This document shows positions 45,001 through 60,000 of a stretch of DNA of 64,000 bases, one piece after another. The position numbers and the translations under genes were made by a program. The notes below the pieces were generated by a model. The model searched no databases. It saw nothing but the letters and a program-made list of their open reading frames with translations, and was not told the DNA's origin. Every line of letters starts with the position of its first letter. The stretch's first letter is position 1. The stretch spans positions 4,015 through 68,014 of the forward strand of contig DATHDP010000142.1 in NCBI GenBank assembly GCA_035318985.1. The letters are read 5' to 3'. This DNA is from VBAS01 sp035318985 (GTDB lineage Bacteria; Bacteroidota; Bacteroidia; Chitinophagales; Chitinophagaceae).

Positions 45001-48000
45001 TGATCTTTTGGAATAAAAACAATATCACTGAAAAAACCAGCAAGCTTGCAGCGATCAGGATCATCAACAGTTCTTTAAAAGATTTTTGTTGCTCTGCGTA
45101 AGCGCCACCATATTCTATATAATAACCGGGGGGAAGAGTAAGTTCTGAAGAGATCTTTTTCTGCACATCCTTCATTACGCTGCCAAGGTCCCTGTTTGCA
45201 AGGTCCGCAGTAACAACCCCCATTGATTGCAAATTTGATCGTTGAATTTCTGCATCACCAGAGTTAATAATAACAGTAGCTAATTCATGTATAGGGATCA
45301 ATCTGCCGTTCGGTAAAAATATCTGTTGATTATTGATGTCTGTGATGCTAAGCTTTCTGCTGCCGGGATAAACCAACCTGATCACAGAATATTGCTCCTT
45401 CTCAAATAGATTTCCAACGACATTGCCTTCTAATGAAGTTTGTAATTGATATTGAAGATCAGCCGGAGTTATACCATACTGTGCAAGCTTGGAATAATTA
45501 GGCAGAACTGAAATGGATGGTCCGGCTATTACAATTCCATCGAAAGGATCTGCAATGCCCGCTATATCCGTAATGATCTCTGAAGTTTGCCGGGATAATT
45601 CCTGTAATTTTTTTTGATCCGTACCGAATATTTTTATTTCAACCGGCTGAATAGAAGCCATCAGGTCCCCAAGCATATCACCGATCACCTGCCCAAAATC
45701 TATACGAAGAGCCGGTTGTGTGCTTTCAATTTTTTGTCGCAACTCTTCAATTACATCATCGGTAGTTTTATCCCGGTCCTTTTTTAACTGGATAAGATAA
45801 TCACCACTATTTGGCTCGGTAATAAAAAATCCCATCTCGGTTCCTGTTCTTCTTGAGTAGGCCTCAACTTCAGGAACACTTACGATTATTTTTTCTGCTT
45901 CACGTAATATCTTATCAGTTTCTTCTAACGATGTTCCCGGTGGCGTTGTATAATCAAGCACAATACTTCCTTCATCCATTTCCGGTAAAAATCCGGTTTC
46001 GAGTCTTGGTAATATTAAGATGATCGATATTATCAGTCCTGCCATTATAACTAAACTGATAATAGGGTTTAAAATAAAAAACGACACCCATCTTTGCTTT
46101 TTTACTGATTGTGGTTTTTCTTTTTGCTGCTTTTTTGTTCTATGTTTTTTTGAAAGCAATAAATAAATGACCGGTAACCCGATCCATGTAACAAAGAAGG
46201 AACTAACCAACGTAATGATCATTGTATTGGTCATTACACTGAAATAAGAACCTGCTACACCTGTCATTAATAGAAAAGGGATAAAGATGACAATAGTGCT
46301 TAATGAAGAACCTACCATAGCTGGAAATAAGTAGCGAATTGCTTTCTGTACTAAAACAGGTGAAGGCTCTTCCGGATTTTCTTCATGTGTTCGATGGATC
46401 TGTTCCACTACTACAATGGCATCGTCAATTATCAATCCTATGGCAGCAGCAATAGCTCCCAATGTCATGATGTTAAAATTGTAGCCAATGGCATACAAAA
46501 CGATCAGCGTAAGAAAGATCGTAACCGGAATTGTAATTAAAATGGTAGCACTGGCTTTCACGGATCGCAGGAAGATGATGGCAACGATGATGGCAAGGGC
46601 AAGTCCTATCCATAAACTATCGGTTACACTTTTTACAGAATCATTTACAAAATCAGCCTGCACATAATAAGGTTTGACGAGTACATCCTTTGGTAAAATT
46701 TTTTTGAGCTGCTCGATCTTTGCTTTCATCGCTTTCGAAAGATCTACAAGGTTGGAATTGGGCTGTTTTACCACGGCAATGAGTAATCCATCTTTCCCAT
46801 TTGCATTGATCTTTATGAATTCAACTCCTTCTTTTACTGCAATTGTTGCTATATCTTTTAAAGTAACGATGCGTTTGCCATCATTTTTAATAACAATATT
46901 CTCCAGTTCATCTTTATTATGTACAGTGGCGTCTGTTATAGTAAGATACAGGTAACGATAATCAGATAAAAAGCCGTTTGATTTGATGAAATTTGTTTGA
47001 GCCAGGACCGTATTTATCAGATCAGGTGTGATAGAAAAGGTGCTCATCTTTTGCACATTCAATTGCAACCAGTATTCTTTTGTTCGGCCGCCGGTAATTC
47101 TTATTTCTGAAATACCTTCTACCTGTGACAAAAATGGTTTGATAGTGTAAATAGCAAGTTGCTTTAGTTCGATAGGTGATCTTCTGTTACTTTCCACCGA
47201 ATAACCCATTACCGGTAAGATCGAAGGGTTCATTTTTGCAACAGTAATATTTACATCAGGCGGTAATGTATTTCTTATCTCACTGATCTTTGATTCTATG
47301 TGTTGTTGGTTGACATCTATATCACTGTTCCATGTCATGAATGCTGATATTTCACAACTACCGCGACTGGTAGTACTGCGGATCGTTTCCAGATCGGGAA
47401 TTTGTTTAATGGCAGCTTCTAATGGCTTCGTTACACTTACCATCATCTTATCTACTGGTTGCAACCCTGCATCAGCAATTATTTTGATCTTGGGAAAAGT
47501 GATCTCCGGAAATAAGGAGGTTTGCAATTTGCCATAAACGAATATTCCACCCGCAATGATAAGAGCAAGAAGAACCGCAAGAGGGTTTTTATGTGAGATA
47601 AAAAATTTGTTCACTGTACTTTTAATTTATTGCTCCACGATCTTGATCCTGGCGGTGTCGGCTAATCCATAATTGCCTGTCAACAAAAATTTATCAGATG
47701 ATAAAAACTTTGGTGATACGATCTCGATCTTGTCATTGATCTCTAATCCTTTTGTCACCGGCACTTTTGCAGCCGTTGAATCATCAATTAATTTCATCAC
47801 CCAAAAACTAGTTTGTGTTTCATCTGACAATACAGATTGTTTTGGCAATGAAACCGCATATGCCTTTTCGGTTTTTATGATCCTTACTTTTCCAATTAGA
47901 TTAATAGGAAGGTTTTTTTCATTGACCTTGAGAATAATATTTTGTGTTTGTGATGCGGAATCAACAATAGGCATAGCTGAAGAAATGCGGGCCATCATTT

Positions 48001-51000
48001 TTTTACCGTCAGGCAACAAAAGTTCTACAAAGTCTTTATTCATTACATACTGTCGCAATTCGTAAGGAAGATTTAGAATGAAAACAAAACTTTTTATATC
48101 GTTTATCACGGCCAATTGTTCTCCTTCCTGTACATAATCGCCCGGCTCATGATTGATCTCTGAAATATAGCCGGCTGTTCCTGCCTTAATATTAATGATG
48201 CCAAAAAATTTAAAAGTACTGTCCAGCGCATTGATCGCATTACCTATGCTTTGGGCTTCTTTGGTTTTTAAAACGAAAACTCTTTGTTCTGAGGACACCA
48301 TTTTTCCAACCTCTGCATTTACTGATTGTATATAGCCATTGGAACTGGCTTTTACAAATCCTTGTTGAAGAAACGTGGAAGTTGCATTCAGCTCAATATA
48401 TTCAACCATTGGTTCAGTGATGACAGATGTAACTGTAACAGGAGTTATTGTTTCCTGTTCTTCTTCTATTATTGTTTCCTCGGTTTTTTTTGACTGGCAA
48501 GAGCCCAGGATCGCACCAAGGATCAAAAAATATAGGCTGATCTTTTTCATACTAATTTATTTACCTGCCCCAGTAGTTGAGTTGATTTACAATTTTCAAA
48601 CGAGCAATATGATTCTGCGTTACCAGGTTCCTTGCGTTAAAATAATTACTCAGCGTAAGTATAAAGTCCGTCAGCCTGATATCACCGGCGGCCAGTAATC
48701 TTTCATTCACTATTATCAGCGTCTCGGTGTATTTGATCTGCTTATCGATCTGGTCGATCAACCGGTCAGTTGCATTCAACTGTTGCATTAGCTGTAATAT
48801 TTGCTGGTTACGTTGCTGAAAAAAAAAGTTTTTTCTATATACCCTGGTCCTGTCCTGGAGATCAATTTTGGCATATTGAAGTTTCCGTTGCTTTCCGTCA
48901 TAGATCGGAATGGTCATATTAAGACCTATGCTGGCGCCAAAATTTCTATAAGGCAGAAATAGTAAGGAAGAATTATATCCTGCATCGCCGTAAACATTGA
49001 TCTTCGGACGGTAATTAATATCAACCAGCATTCTGTCGTTTGAAAGCTTTAAACTATCCAATACAAACTGCTGGTAAAAAACTGACTTGGTAAGATCTCC
49101 AAAAGTTTTTGAACTCAACTGTGGGTCTTCCAATCTTGTAGTAGTTGTATCTATGACCCCGGCCAGGTAATTCAAAGTAGCATAATCAAATTTGTACTGG
49201 GTCTCCAATTGAGCAGTAGTTAATAGTTGTTGTTGCAATATCACGACGAAACCCAGGTATTCATTTTGTTTGAAGGCATTATCCTGTGTAAGTTTCTTTA
49301 ATAAACTATCTTCTTTTCTTAACAAGCCATTGATCTCATTATAGAAATCAAGTTGCAGTTGTTCTCCATAAGTAACGATGTATTGGTCCGTAACCGTTTT
49401 TATTACGTCCTGCTCAGACATCTTAACATTGTTCGCCATCACCTGGCTTTGCAGTTGCAGATTAGCGATCTGCGTATTGATCGTCTTGCCGCCTAAAAAT
49501 GATTTACTAACCTGTGCCAGTGCAGAAATCTGCTGGCCGTTCGTAATAACTTCATCATATCCATAACCTTTGATGACAGGAGCATAATAATTGTTACTTA
49601 TACCATTCACCTGTAGCTTCAATGCGGCACGAATGATCTGGCTATCCAGTGAAAATGATAGGATCTGGTTTTGAAAATCTTTCAATAAAGGACTGTTGGC
49701 AATTGCCTGGTTAACGAAATAATCAAGATTACTTTGTTGTGCCCGTGAGTTAAAAAGGAGAGCAGTACAAAACAATAAAATAAATACCCGTTTCATTATT
49801 TTACTTTGATCAATAAAGCCTTTCTATTTCCCTACTACTAATACCTGGAATGTACCCGGTATCATCCTTGGTCTTACATTAGGTGTATTTGGATCAGACT
49901 TTTCAAAATCTGCTGTCGGTAAATAGACCCAATGAGTTTGTTCATCAATCGTGATGGTTCTTGCACCTCTTTTAGTAGTAACTGTAGCAATTGCTTCTAA
50001 CTTATCCGCTGACCTTTCATTGAACACAGACATTGTCCCTTCTCCATTGGAAGTATAAATGTTTTTTGTGTCGTTGTCAAAAGCAACGCCGTCACATCCA
50101 TCGCCTATCGGCATACTGGCAACAACTTTACCGGTAACGGCACTTACTGCAATGAGGAATTTATTCCCACATCCGGCAAATAGCCTGTTTGTATTTTTAT
50201 CTATTACCAGGCCGGTAGGTTCTTCACCGGGGCCAACTGGCCAATGAGACTCAACAATCATTCTTTTCAGATCCACTTCAACGATCTCATTTTTGTCTTC
50301 AATATTTACAAATAGCTTGCCCATTCCGTTTGAAACGGCAGTTTCAGGTTTTCCTCCCACATCTATGCTGTCAGTTAATTTATTGGAAACCGGGTCAATG
50401 AAACTTAAATTCTTACCACGACCATTACAAGTGATTATCTTTTTTGTAAAAGGTTCATACATGATGGCATCAGGATTTGCCCCTGTAGGAATTTGAGTGA
50501 TCACAGCATTTGTAGTGAGATCAAATACTGTTACATTATTCAATCGCCCATTACTGGTAAATCCTTTGTTCTGGGATTTATCAAAAGCAATTCCATGAAC
50601 ACCCATTGTGTTTTCAATCACACCAATAGAATCACCGGTTGTTTTATCTAAAATATTTACCTGCGTGCCATGCGAAACATACAGACGGTTATTGCCGGGA
50701 CCTACAATTAAATAATCCCAGCCACCTGCACTTTGAATGTGAAAAGTTTTAATGATATGAAAATCTTTCTGAGCCTGCAAACTTGTAAATATTGAGGCTG
50801 TAAAAAATATTGTTGAAAGAAGAATGATCTTTTTCATGTTTATAGTTTTATTTATTACTCGATCTGTATATTCAAAATTTATTTTGCCGTACTGCCATCA
50901 GGATTCAATTCAAGTTCTTTCTTTTTACCATTCACAGTTATATTTACTTCGTAAAGTATTTTGGCGCCGGGCTTCTCGATCTTTTCTGTTCTTCCATAAA

Positions 51001-54000
51001 CAGCTCCCGGGTATTTTGTATTCACAGCATTTGTAACTGCTGCAGGAAGTTCAGATGAGGGAATAGTTGTCTCTGTTTCCGTCCAGGTTCCATCTAAACC
51101 AAAATTGGCCGATACATTCGCATTCTTCATTTTGAAATTGGCTTCGAGTTCTTTTTTGTTTTCTTTTTCCCATTTAATATCCGTTGCGCCGGGAAATTTA
51201 TTATTAAAAGCAGTTTTTACCAGGGCTGGAAGATCTTTTTCAGTTATTTTTTGAGAGCAACCTATTGTTGCAAATGAAAAAATAAAACAGGCTAACGATA
51301 ATAACGATTTCATAAAATTATTTTTTGTAAACCTATATGGTGATACTGAATAAAAACTGATTTTTCTTTTAAAAAAAGATAGAAAAATGATGAGTTCCTT
51401 CTCTGAATTCATATTGAAGTAAAAACCCGTAATGATCGCAGATCTGTTTGGCAATAGCAAGACCGAGACCAGTTCCATCTGAGTATTCTGATTTCCAAAA
51501 CCTGTCAAAAATTTTATCTCCATTTAGTGCCCTTGTGCCCGGGTTGCTGATCCTTAATATATTCCTTTCTGATCGAAGCAGAATGTTTTCTTGCCTGCTT
51601 GAATGTTTAATTGCATTAATGATAAGATTTGTGATCAGCGTATTTGCCAGTTGAGGATTCATGTTCACTTTCAGGTCATTGATCTTATTGCTTACAGTTA
51701 AAGACCTTTCACTGATCCATTCATCAAGTTCCTGTATAATATTTTTTGCTATGATATTAATGTCTACTTCCTGCTTTTCAGAGAATTGGTTATTCTCGAT
51801 CCTCGCCAGCAATAAAAGAGACTGACTCAATTTTGACATCTTATCAACGGCATCATAAATGACCTGCAGGTCCTGTAGATTTTTTTCATTTAAGGAAGGA
51901 TCTTGTATCAATACGTCCAGCTTGGAATTTATAACAGCAAGCGGTGTTTGCATTTCGTGGGAAGCATGATCGATAAAATGCTTCAGAGATAGATAATCCT
52001 TCACCACTTTCTCGGTCATTGAGGAAATATTTTCATTGAGTTCATTGAACTCATGTATGGTGGTCTTTTCAGCTTTAATAGCAGAAGGTGCATTAAGGTC
52101 AAAGCTCTTGATCGAAGAAAGTGTTGTTTGAAAAGGTTTCCATAATCTTTTTACCACAAACCGGTTAGCGAAAAACAACAACATGCTTAATAAAATGATC
52201 AAACCAAGTGTGATGAGCAAGATGACACAAATTATTTCTTCAGTTGCTTCCTGTGATTTCGTTACCGAAGCGATATAATACTCTCCATTTACTTCAACGG
52301 TAAAATCAAGCTGGCGGCTCAGCTCATTCTCTTTTTCCTCATGATCATACAACGTTAATGTCCTGAAACTTTGCGGTAAGGCCTTGTCCGTTTTTTTAAA
52401 TTCTATTCTTTGATCTTTATAAGTAGTTGCAGGAGGCAATGAATGATGGGTTTGAATAAAATCCTGTATCTCTACCTGCTCTACACGAAGCGTCTCATCC
52501 AATTGTTCTTTGAGTACATATTGAAGAAGGAAATAATAGCCTGCACCTGCGATGACTAAAACAAGAACAGTAGAAGCAATGGAAATTTTGTTGTATTGAA
52601 CTTGCAGTTTCATTGATCAGTTAGTTTATAACCCATTCCATATAGTGATTTGATATAATCACCGCAGCCTTTTTCAGACAATTTCTTTCGCAGGTTCTTG
52701 ATATGAGTATAAATAATATCAGCACTCTCCCCCGTTCCCATTTCCTGGCTCCAAAGATGAGAGATCAATGCATTTTTTGAAATGACCTTTCGTTGATTAG
52801 AAAGAAAATAAACTAATAACTCATATTCTTTTCGTGTGAGTTCAACCGGATCCTCTTTCACCTTAACTTCTTTTGCCAACGTATCAATAGATATTTCATT
52901 GAAACGAATTACATTGTTACCACTATACATTTTGCGCCGAATGATTGCATTGATCCTTGCAGCCAGTTCTGACAAATGAAATGGTTTTACGAGGTAATCA
53001 TCTGCACCAAGACGCAACCCGTTAATACGATCCTCTATCGAGTTTTTAGCTGAGATAATTATGACGCCATCTGTTTTTTTATTGTTCTTTAATTCTTTCA
53101 ACAACTGCATACCCGAACCACCCGGAAGTGTAATGTCTAAAGCGATGCATTCATAATCGGATGTTTCAATTTTATCAAGAGCCTGTTTATAATTATAAGC
53201 TACTTCACAGGTATAGTTCTCGTTTTTTAAATAGGAAACCATGCTTGCTGCCAGTTCTTTTTCATCTTCGACGATAAGCAACTTCATAAACTGAAAACTA
53301 CAGATTTTTTATAACACTATTCCCGGATGCATTATCTTCAGAATTCCTTTAGAATCCACGGCTAGTTTGTGGGTTAAACTTAAAACCCAAAGTAGGGCAG
53401 GACCGTAATCTGATCGATAATTAAAATTTAAACGAATGAATAAAACAATCGTGTCTCTGTTAATGACATTCGCCTTTTTCATTTGTTCTTTATCATTGAC
53501 CGCTCAAAAGAATTTTCAACAGGACACCTCTTATTATGAGACCTTTCCCGGTAAGACTACTGTCCGCCTGTATTTATCAAAAAAATATGTTCATCTTAAT
53601 TTCCCTTCGGACGGAAGCGCAGAGGATCTTGAATATAGAGCAAACCCTAAATTGAATCTTGGAGTAGGTGTTACTATAAAAAATATTTCAATAAATCTTT
53701 TCAATGGATTTGGTTTTTTAAATCCAAACTCCGATGAAAAAGGAAAAACAAAAGGGTTCAATTTACAGGTGCATGTGTATCCCCATAAGTGGGCCATTGA
53801 CCTGCAGTATGTAGCTCCCAAAGGTTATCATTTGGAACCACAAGGATTGGCAGGTGTTGCGGCAGACAAATATTATTATCGCGAAGATGTAAAAACAACT
53901 TTCTTTGGCATCTCTGCTTACCAGGTTCCTAACAAAGAAAGATTTTCTTATCGTGCAGCACTCTTACAAAGTGAGTGGCAAAAGAAATCAGCCGGATCAA

Positions 54001-57000
54001 TTATTTATGGCGGCGAAATTCATCACGGCACAGTACAGGGCGATAGTGCTTTGATACCTGCTTTCTATAGCAGTAAATTTCCGCAGGCAGGAATTAATAA
54101 GATCAATGTCCTGAGTTTTGGTCCGGGAGCAGGCTATGCTTATACGTTGGTGATGGCGCAGCACTTTTTTATTACAGGTTCCCTGGTTGTTAATTTAGAT
54201 GTCAATTTTGTAAGGGAAGAAGATGAAACAAGGAAAGAAAAAAATACTGCTTTGAATCCCTCAGAAGTTTTTAAAGCAGCGGCTGGCTATAGTGGACGAA
54301 GGTGGAACATAAGTGCCAACTGGACAGGTAGCACCGTATCGACACAAGGCTCTCTTACGCCGGAAAATTATAAATTTTCATCAGGTAACATTCGACTTGT
54401 AGTTGCCCACAGGTTTGAGAAGCATAAACATTCCAGCTAAACTAGATATTGATTTAGAAAGATCATTTTCTTATTGCTTATTCACAGCAAGGCTTTTCCA
54501 TTTCTTCAAATGACGATCGTTTTCTGTAAGTTTGTTTGCAAATCCTAATAATGTCCGATTTCCTCAACATTGCCGATTTTCTTGCGCCGATCAGTAAAAG
54601 TGAACTCAATTTTGACCAGGGTTATAAAGAAGGCACTATCGGGTTTAATATAAGTGTGCATGATGAAGAGAATTTTCCTGATCTAGATGAGGCCGATCTT
54701 GTTTTTATCGGTTGCGGTGAACAAAGAGGTAATGGTCATCATTTGGCATACAGCGCAGGACCTGATGCCATACGCCGGCAATTCTATCAATTATATTTCT
54801 GGCACCAGGATCTGAGGATAGCTGACCTCGGTAATCTTCGCAAAGGCGCCGATCTTGCCGATACTTATGCTGCATTAAGAACTGTTGTTAATGAATTGAT
54901 CAATGAAAAGAAAACAGTAATTATTCTTGGCGGCTCACACGATCTTACGTTGGCGCAGTATTATGCGTACGAACAAAACAAATCGATCATTGAAGTAACG
55001 AATGTGGATGCACTCATTGATCTTAATCTTGATTCTGATTTTCGCTGCGATAATTTTTTAATGGAATTGCTGACCGGCGAACCGAATTATGTTCGTCATT
55101 ATAATCATATCGGTTTTCAAAGTTATTTTGTTCATCCGCGAATGCTGGAAACAATGGATAAACTGCGCTTCGATTGTTTCCGTGTCGGGCATGTAAAAGA
55201 AAACATTGATGAAATGGAACCGGTGATCCGCAATTCACAATTATTCAGTTTTGATATTTCTGCATTGGCGTATGCCTATGCGCCTGCAAATACTACCGGT
55301 TCACCCAATGGTTTTAATGGCGAAGAAAGTTGTGTGCTTATGCGTTACGCAGGTATGAGCCCGAATGTAAATACGATCGGTATTTATGGTTATGATCCCG
55401 ATAAGGACCAACATGATCTTACTGCAAAACAGATCAGCCAGATGCTTTGGTATTTGCTTGATGGTCGCAGTCGCGGAAGAAAAGAAGCAAAGATCGATGA
55501 GCGGGAATCTTTCAATGAATACCACATGGCGTTTGCAGAAGTGGATACAACTTTTATCCAAAGCAAAAAAACCGGCCGTTGGTGGATGCAATTACCTGAT
55601 AAACGTTTTATCGCCTGTAGTTATAAAGATTATTTACTCGCCAGCAGTAATGAGATACCTGAACGTTGGCTGAGAGCTCAGGAAAGAAGCTAATTAAGAA
55701 TTAATAATTAAAAATTAAGAATGGGAAATACAAGAAGGTTCTTCGGCCTGAAACAATTGTTAATTATTAATTTTTCATTTTTAATTTTTACATCCTGCTC
55801 CATACAACAAAAAATTTCAAAATCAGCAAAACAAGTCATCAACGATTCATCATTACTTACCGCACATGTTGGCATCAGTATCTATGATCCTGCAACAGGA
55901 AAGTATTGGTACAATTACCAGGGCGATAAATATTTTGTACCCGCAAGTAATACAAAACTTCCTACTTGTTATGCAGCGATGAAATATTTGGGAGATAGTC
56001 TAAAATGTTTTCTGGCAATAGAGAATGATACTGCTTTAATAATCTTACCGGCAGGCGATCCTACATTTCTTCATCCTGATTATAAAACTCAACCAGCTTT
56101 TGATTTTTTAAAGAGATCTAAAAAGAAAATTTATACTACTGATATCAAATGGAAATCAGAAGCACTCGGTTCGGGCTGGTCATGGAACGATTATAATGAG
56201 AGCTACATGGCGGAAAGAAGCCCCATGCCCATATACGGCAATTTGTTGAAATGGGTCCAGGAGAAGGTTAATAATAACGGGATGACTCCTTTTGCTATCT
56301 ATTCAGTTCCCGAAATTAACTGGCCGGTAAATTTTAATATTGATGCAAAGGCAAAAAATTTTGAGGTAAAAAGAAAAATCGGAGAGAACGAATATGAATT
56401 AATTCAAGGAATAGAAAATTATAAAGAACTTAATGTGCCATTTGTAACTCATGGAATAAAATCATCTATTGAGTTGTTGTCAGATACGGTTGGAAAAAAG
56501 ATTTTATTAAATGATAAGACGCTAACCAAGCTGTTTGAAAAGGTAGAGTTTTCTGCTCATTATATCAAAACCCAACCCACCGACTCTCTTCTCAAACCGA
56601 TGATGCACCGCAGCGATAATTTTTTTGCTGAACAATCTTTGTTAATGGTGAGCAATGAAAGACTCGGTGTAATGAACGATGAAAAAATAATTGATACTTT
56701 ACTAAAAACAGATTTTAAAGACCTGCCTCAAAAACCAAGATGGGTGGATGGCTCCGGATTAAGTCGTTATAATTTATTTACTCCGCAGGATTTTGTTGCC
56801 ATTCTGAATAAAATGAAAAATGAATTTGGAATGGAAAGAATAAAAGTTATACTTCCAACCGGAGGTACCGGAACGATCAGTAATTATTATAAAGCCGACA
56901 GCAATTTTATTTTTGCTAAAACAGGAACTCTCTCAGGTGTAGTTGCCTTTAGCGGTTTTTTATATACTAAAAAAGGTAAGCTTCTTATTTTTTCTACTCT

Positions 57001-60000
57001 CGTTAATAATCACCAGGCTTCATCAACAGCAGTAAGACGAGCTGTAGAAAAATTTCTTCAAGGAATTCGAGAAAAGTATTAGGTAACGACTCACACTCCG
57101 AACATTTTTTCTAACTGTTCTTTCTTAAATTCTAAGTATGTTGGATTCCCATTTGGTGATGAGTTAGGTTGTTTGCATTTAAACAGGTCTTCAACCAGGG
57201 CTTCTATTTCTTTTTCAGAAAGTTGTCTTCCCGCTTTTATAGATTGTTGCCATGCAAGAGAACGAATTAGTTTTTCTCTTTTTGAAAATTTAAGATCGTT
57301 ACTGAAGTGTTTGTATTGTTCCAGCAAGGAATCGATCACTTGTTTTTCATTTCCCTGTGTTACGTCAGCCGGTGTTCCCTGGATAACAAAAGTATTTTTG
57401 CCAAATGGCTCGATCATATAACCCAGCTGTTGCAAATCATTCATTATATCTTCCAATAAAACGGTATCTGCCGGAGCTAATTCAATAGTAACAGGAAACA
57501 TGCTGCGTTGTGTGGCAACTGCTTTTCCTTTTGCAGCTTCCTGCAATCGTTCATAAATTATTCTTTCATGAGCTGCTTGCTGGTTGATAAGAATAAATCC
57601 TGCTGGAGTTTGTGCAAGGATAAACTGCCCATGTAATTGAATCAACAACTCAGTATTGAAGGTTGAAGTTTGAAGGTTGAATGACCTTAATGTTTCTTCT
57701 CCTTCTACATCTTTGGCTGCCGGCTGTTGACTGTCGACCGTCGACCGTGGACTCTCGTAGAAATCCCTCCAATGTTTCAATTCACTTCTATTCGTTGGCT
57801 CAATAAAATGTGCTTTATTCTTTTCTGTAAATCCTTTGAAGATAGAACCAGAAGTTGCTGCTGATTTTTTTTCTTCGGTAAATGGTTGTTGAATGGATGA
57901 TAATTGTTGAATAGAAGCATCCAGTTCAAAATCCAACGTAGGAGTGACGCTGAATTGTGCCAATGCATGTTTCACCGCAGCCTGCACAAATGCATAAATT
58001 ATCTTTTCATCCTCGAATTTTATTTCCTGTTTGGTTGGATGCACATTTACATCTACCTGTGTTGGATCAAGATCAATGAACAGTACATACATCGGGAAAC
58101 TATCTTTTGTGACCATTTCCTGGTATGCATTCATTACCGCATGATTCAGATAAGCACTTTTGATAAATCGATTATTGACAAAAAAATACTGATCACCCCT
58201 TGTCTTCTTTGCCGTATCGGGTTTACCAACAAACCCGTAAATATTCATGTAATCGGTGTCTTCCTTTACACTTACAAGTTTTGTATTGTAAGTATTACCT
58301 AACAATTGAAGGATTCGTTGTTTGAGATTGCCGGCTTCAAGATGAAAGATCTGTTGGTTATTTGCAGTGAGTGAAAAAAATATTTGCGGAAATGCCAATG
58401 CAACTCTTGTAAACTCGTCCACAATATGCCGCATTTCGGCAGTATTGCTTTTCAAAAAGTTTCTTCGGGCAGGAACATTGAAAAATAAATTCTTCATTGC
58501 TATGCTGGTCCCTTCGGCAACGGCAATCGGCTCTTGCTTTTTTACAACACTGTTCTCGATCTCAATATAAGTTCCCGCTTCATCAACAAGTCTTTTTGTT
58601 TTTAACTCTACTTGTGCCACGGCAGCGATCGAAGCCAGAGCCTCACCACGAAAGCCCATTGTTTTTATATGAAAAAGATCTTCGATCGTTGTGATCTTGG
58701 AAGTTGCATGTCGTTCAAAGCTCATTCTTGCGTCAGTTTCACTCATTCCACCACCATTATCGATCACCTGTACCAGGGATTTTCCTGCATCGTTGATGAT
58801 AAGCTTGATCTCTGTTGCACCAGCATCTACAGCATTTTCCAACAATTCTTTAACAGCCGATGCGGGTCTTTGAATTACTTCGCCGGCTGCAATTTGATTG
58901 GCAATGTTATCTGGTAATAGTAAAATCTTGTCAGGCAATTCTTCGTAATTTGGGCTGCTAAAATACGTTGATTATCTTAAGCATCTCGCATGAAAAAAAT
59001 ATTCTTTATAGTCGCTGTTTTTATTTCTTCGGTTAGTTTTTCTCAATACAGGAGTCGGCTTACTGTCGATAAATGGGTAGATAGCGTTTTTAATTCATTG
59101 ACACCAGAACAAAGAATTGCACAATTGATGGTCATCAGGGCTCATTCTAATCTTGGCGCTGATCATATAGCTAAAGTGACCAATGACATTCAGCAATACA
59201 ATGTTGGTGCTTTATGTTTTTTCCAGGGCGGACCAATTCGCCAGGCAAATCTTACCAACTTTTACCAAAGCATTGCTAAAACACCATTAATGGTAACAAT
59301 TGATGGAGAATGGGGTGTTGGTATGCGTCTCGATAGTGTTACGAAATTTCCTTACCAGCTTACACTCGGCGCTATGGATAACCAGCGATTGGTTTATGAA
59401 ATGGGATTAGCAGTTGGTGAACAATGCAAACGACTTGGCATTCATGTGAACTATGCCCCCGTTGTTGATATAAATAACAATCCTAATAACCCTGTTATTG
59501 GTTATCGTTCTTTTGGTGAAGACAGGGACAAGGTTATAAAGTTTGGTATTGCTTATATGAAAGGTATGCAGGATGCAGGTATTATGGCTTGCGCCAAACA
59601 TTTTCCCGGTCATGGCGATGTTGATGTTGATTCACATCTTGATCTGCCTGTGATAAATAAATCGAGAGCAGAACTTGATTCAAATGAAATAAAACCTTTT
59701 CGTGAATTAATAAATGCCGGAATTGGAAGTGTAATGGTGGCGCATCTTTCGGTGCCATCGATTGATACAGGCGAGCATCGAGCAACTTCTATTTCCAAAA
59801 ATACAGTTACCGGCGTTTTAAGAGATGAACTTCACTTTAGCGGTCTCACATTTACTGATGCACTGGAGATGAAAGGTGTTGCAAAATATTTTCCCGGTGG
59901 AGTTATTTCAGTAGAAGCACTGATAGCCGGCAATGATATGCTTTGTCTTCCTGAGGATGTAGGGAAAGCGATCGATGCAATAAAACAAGCAATTGAAGAA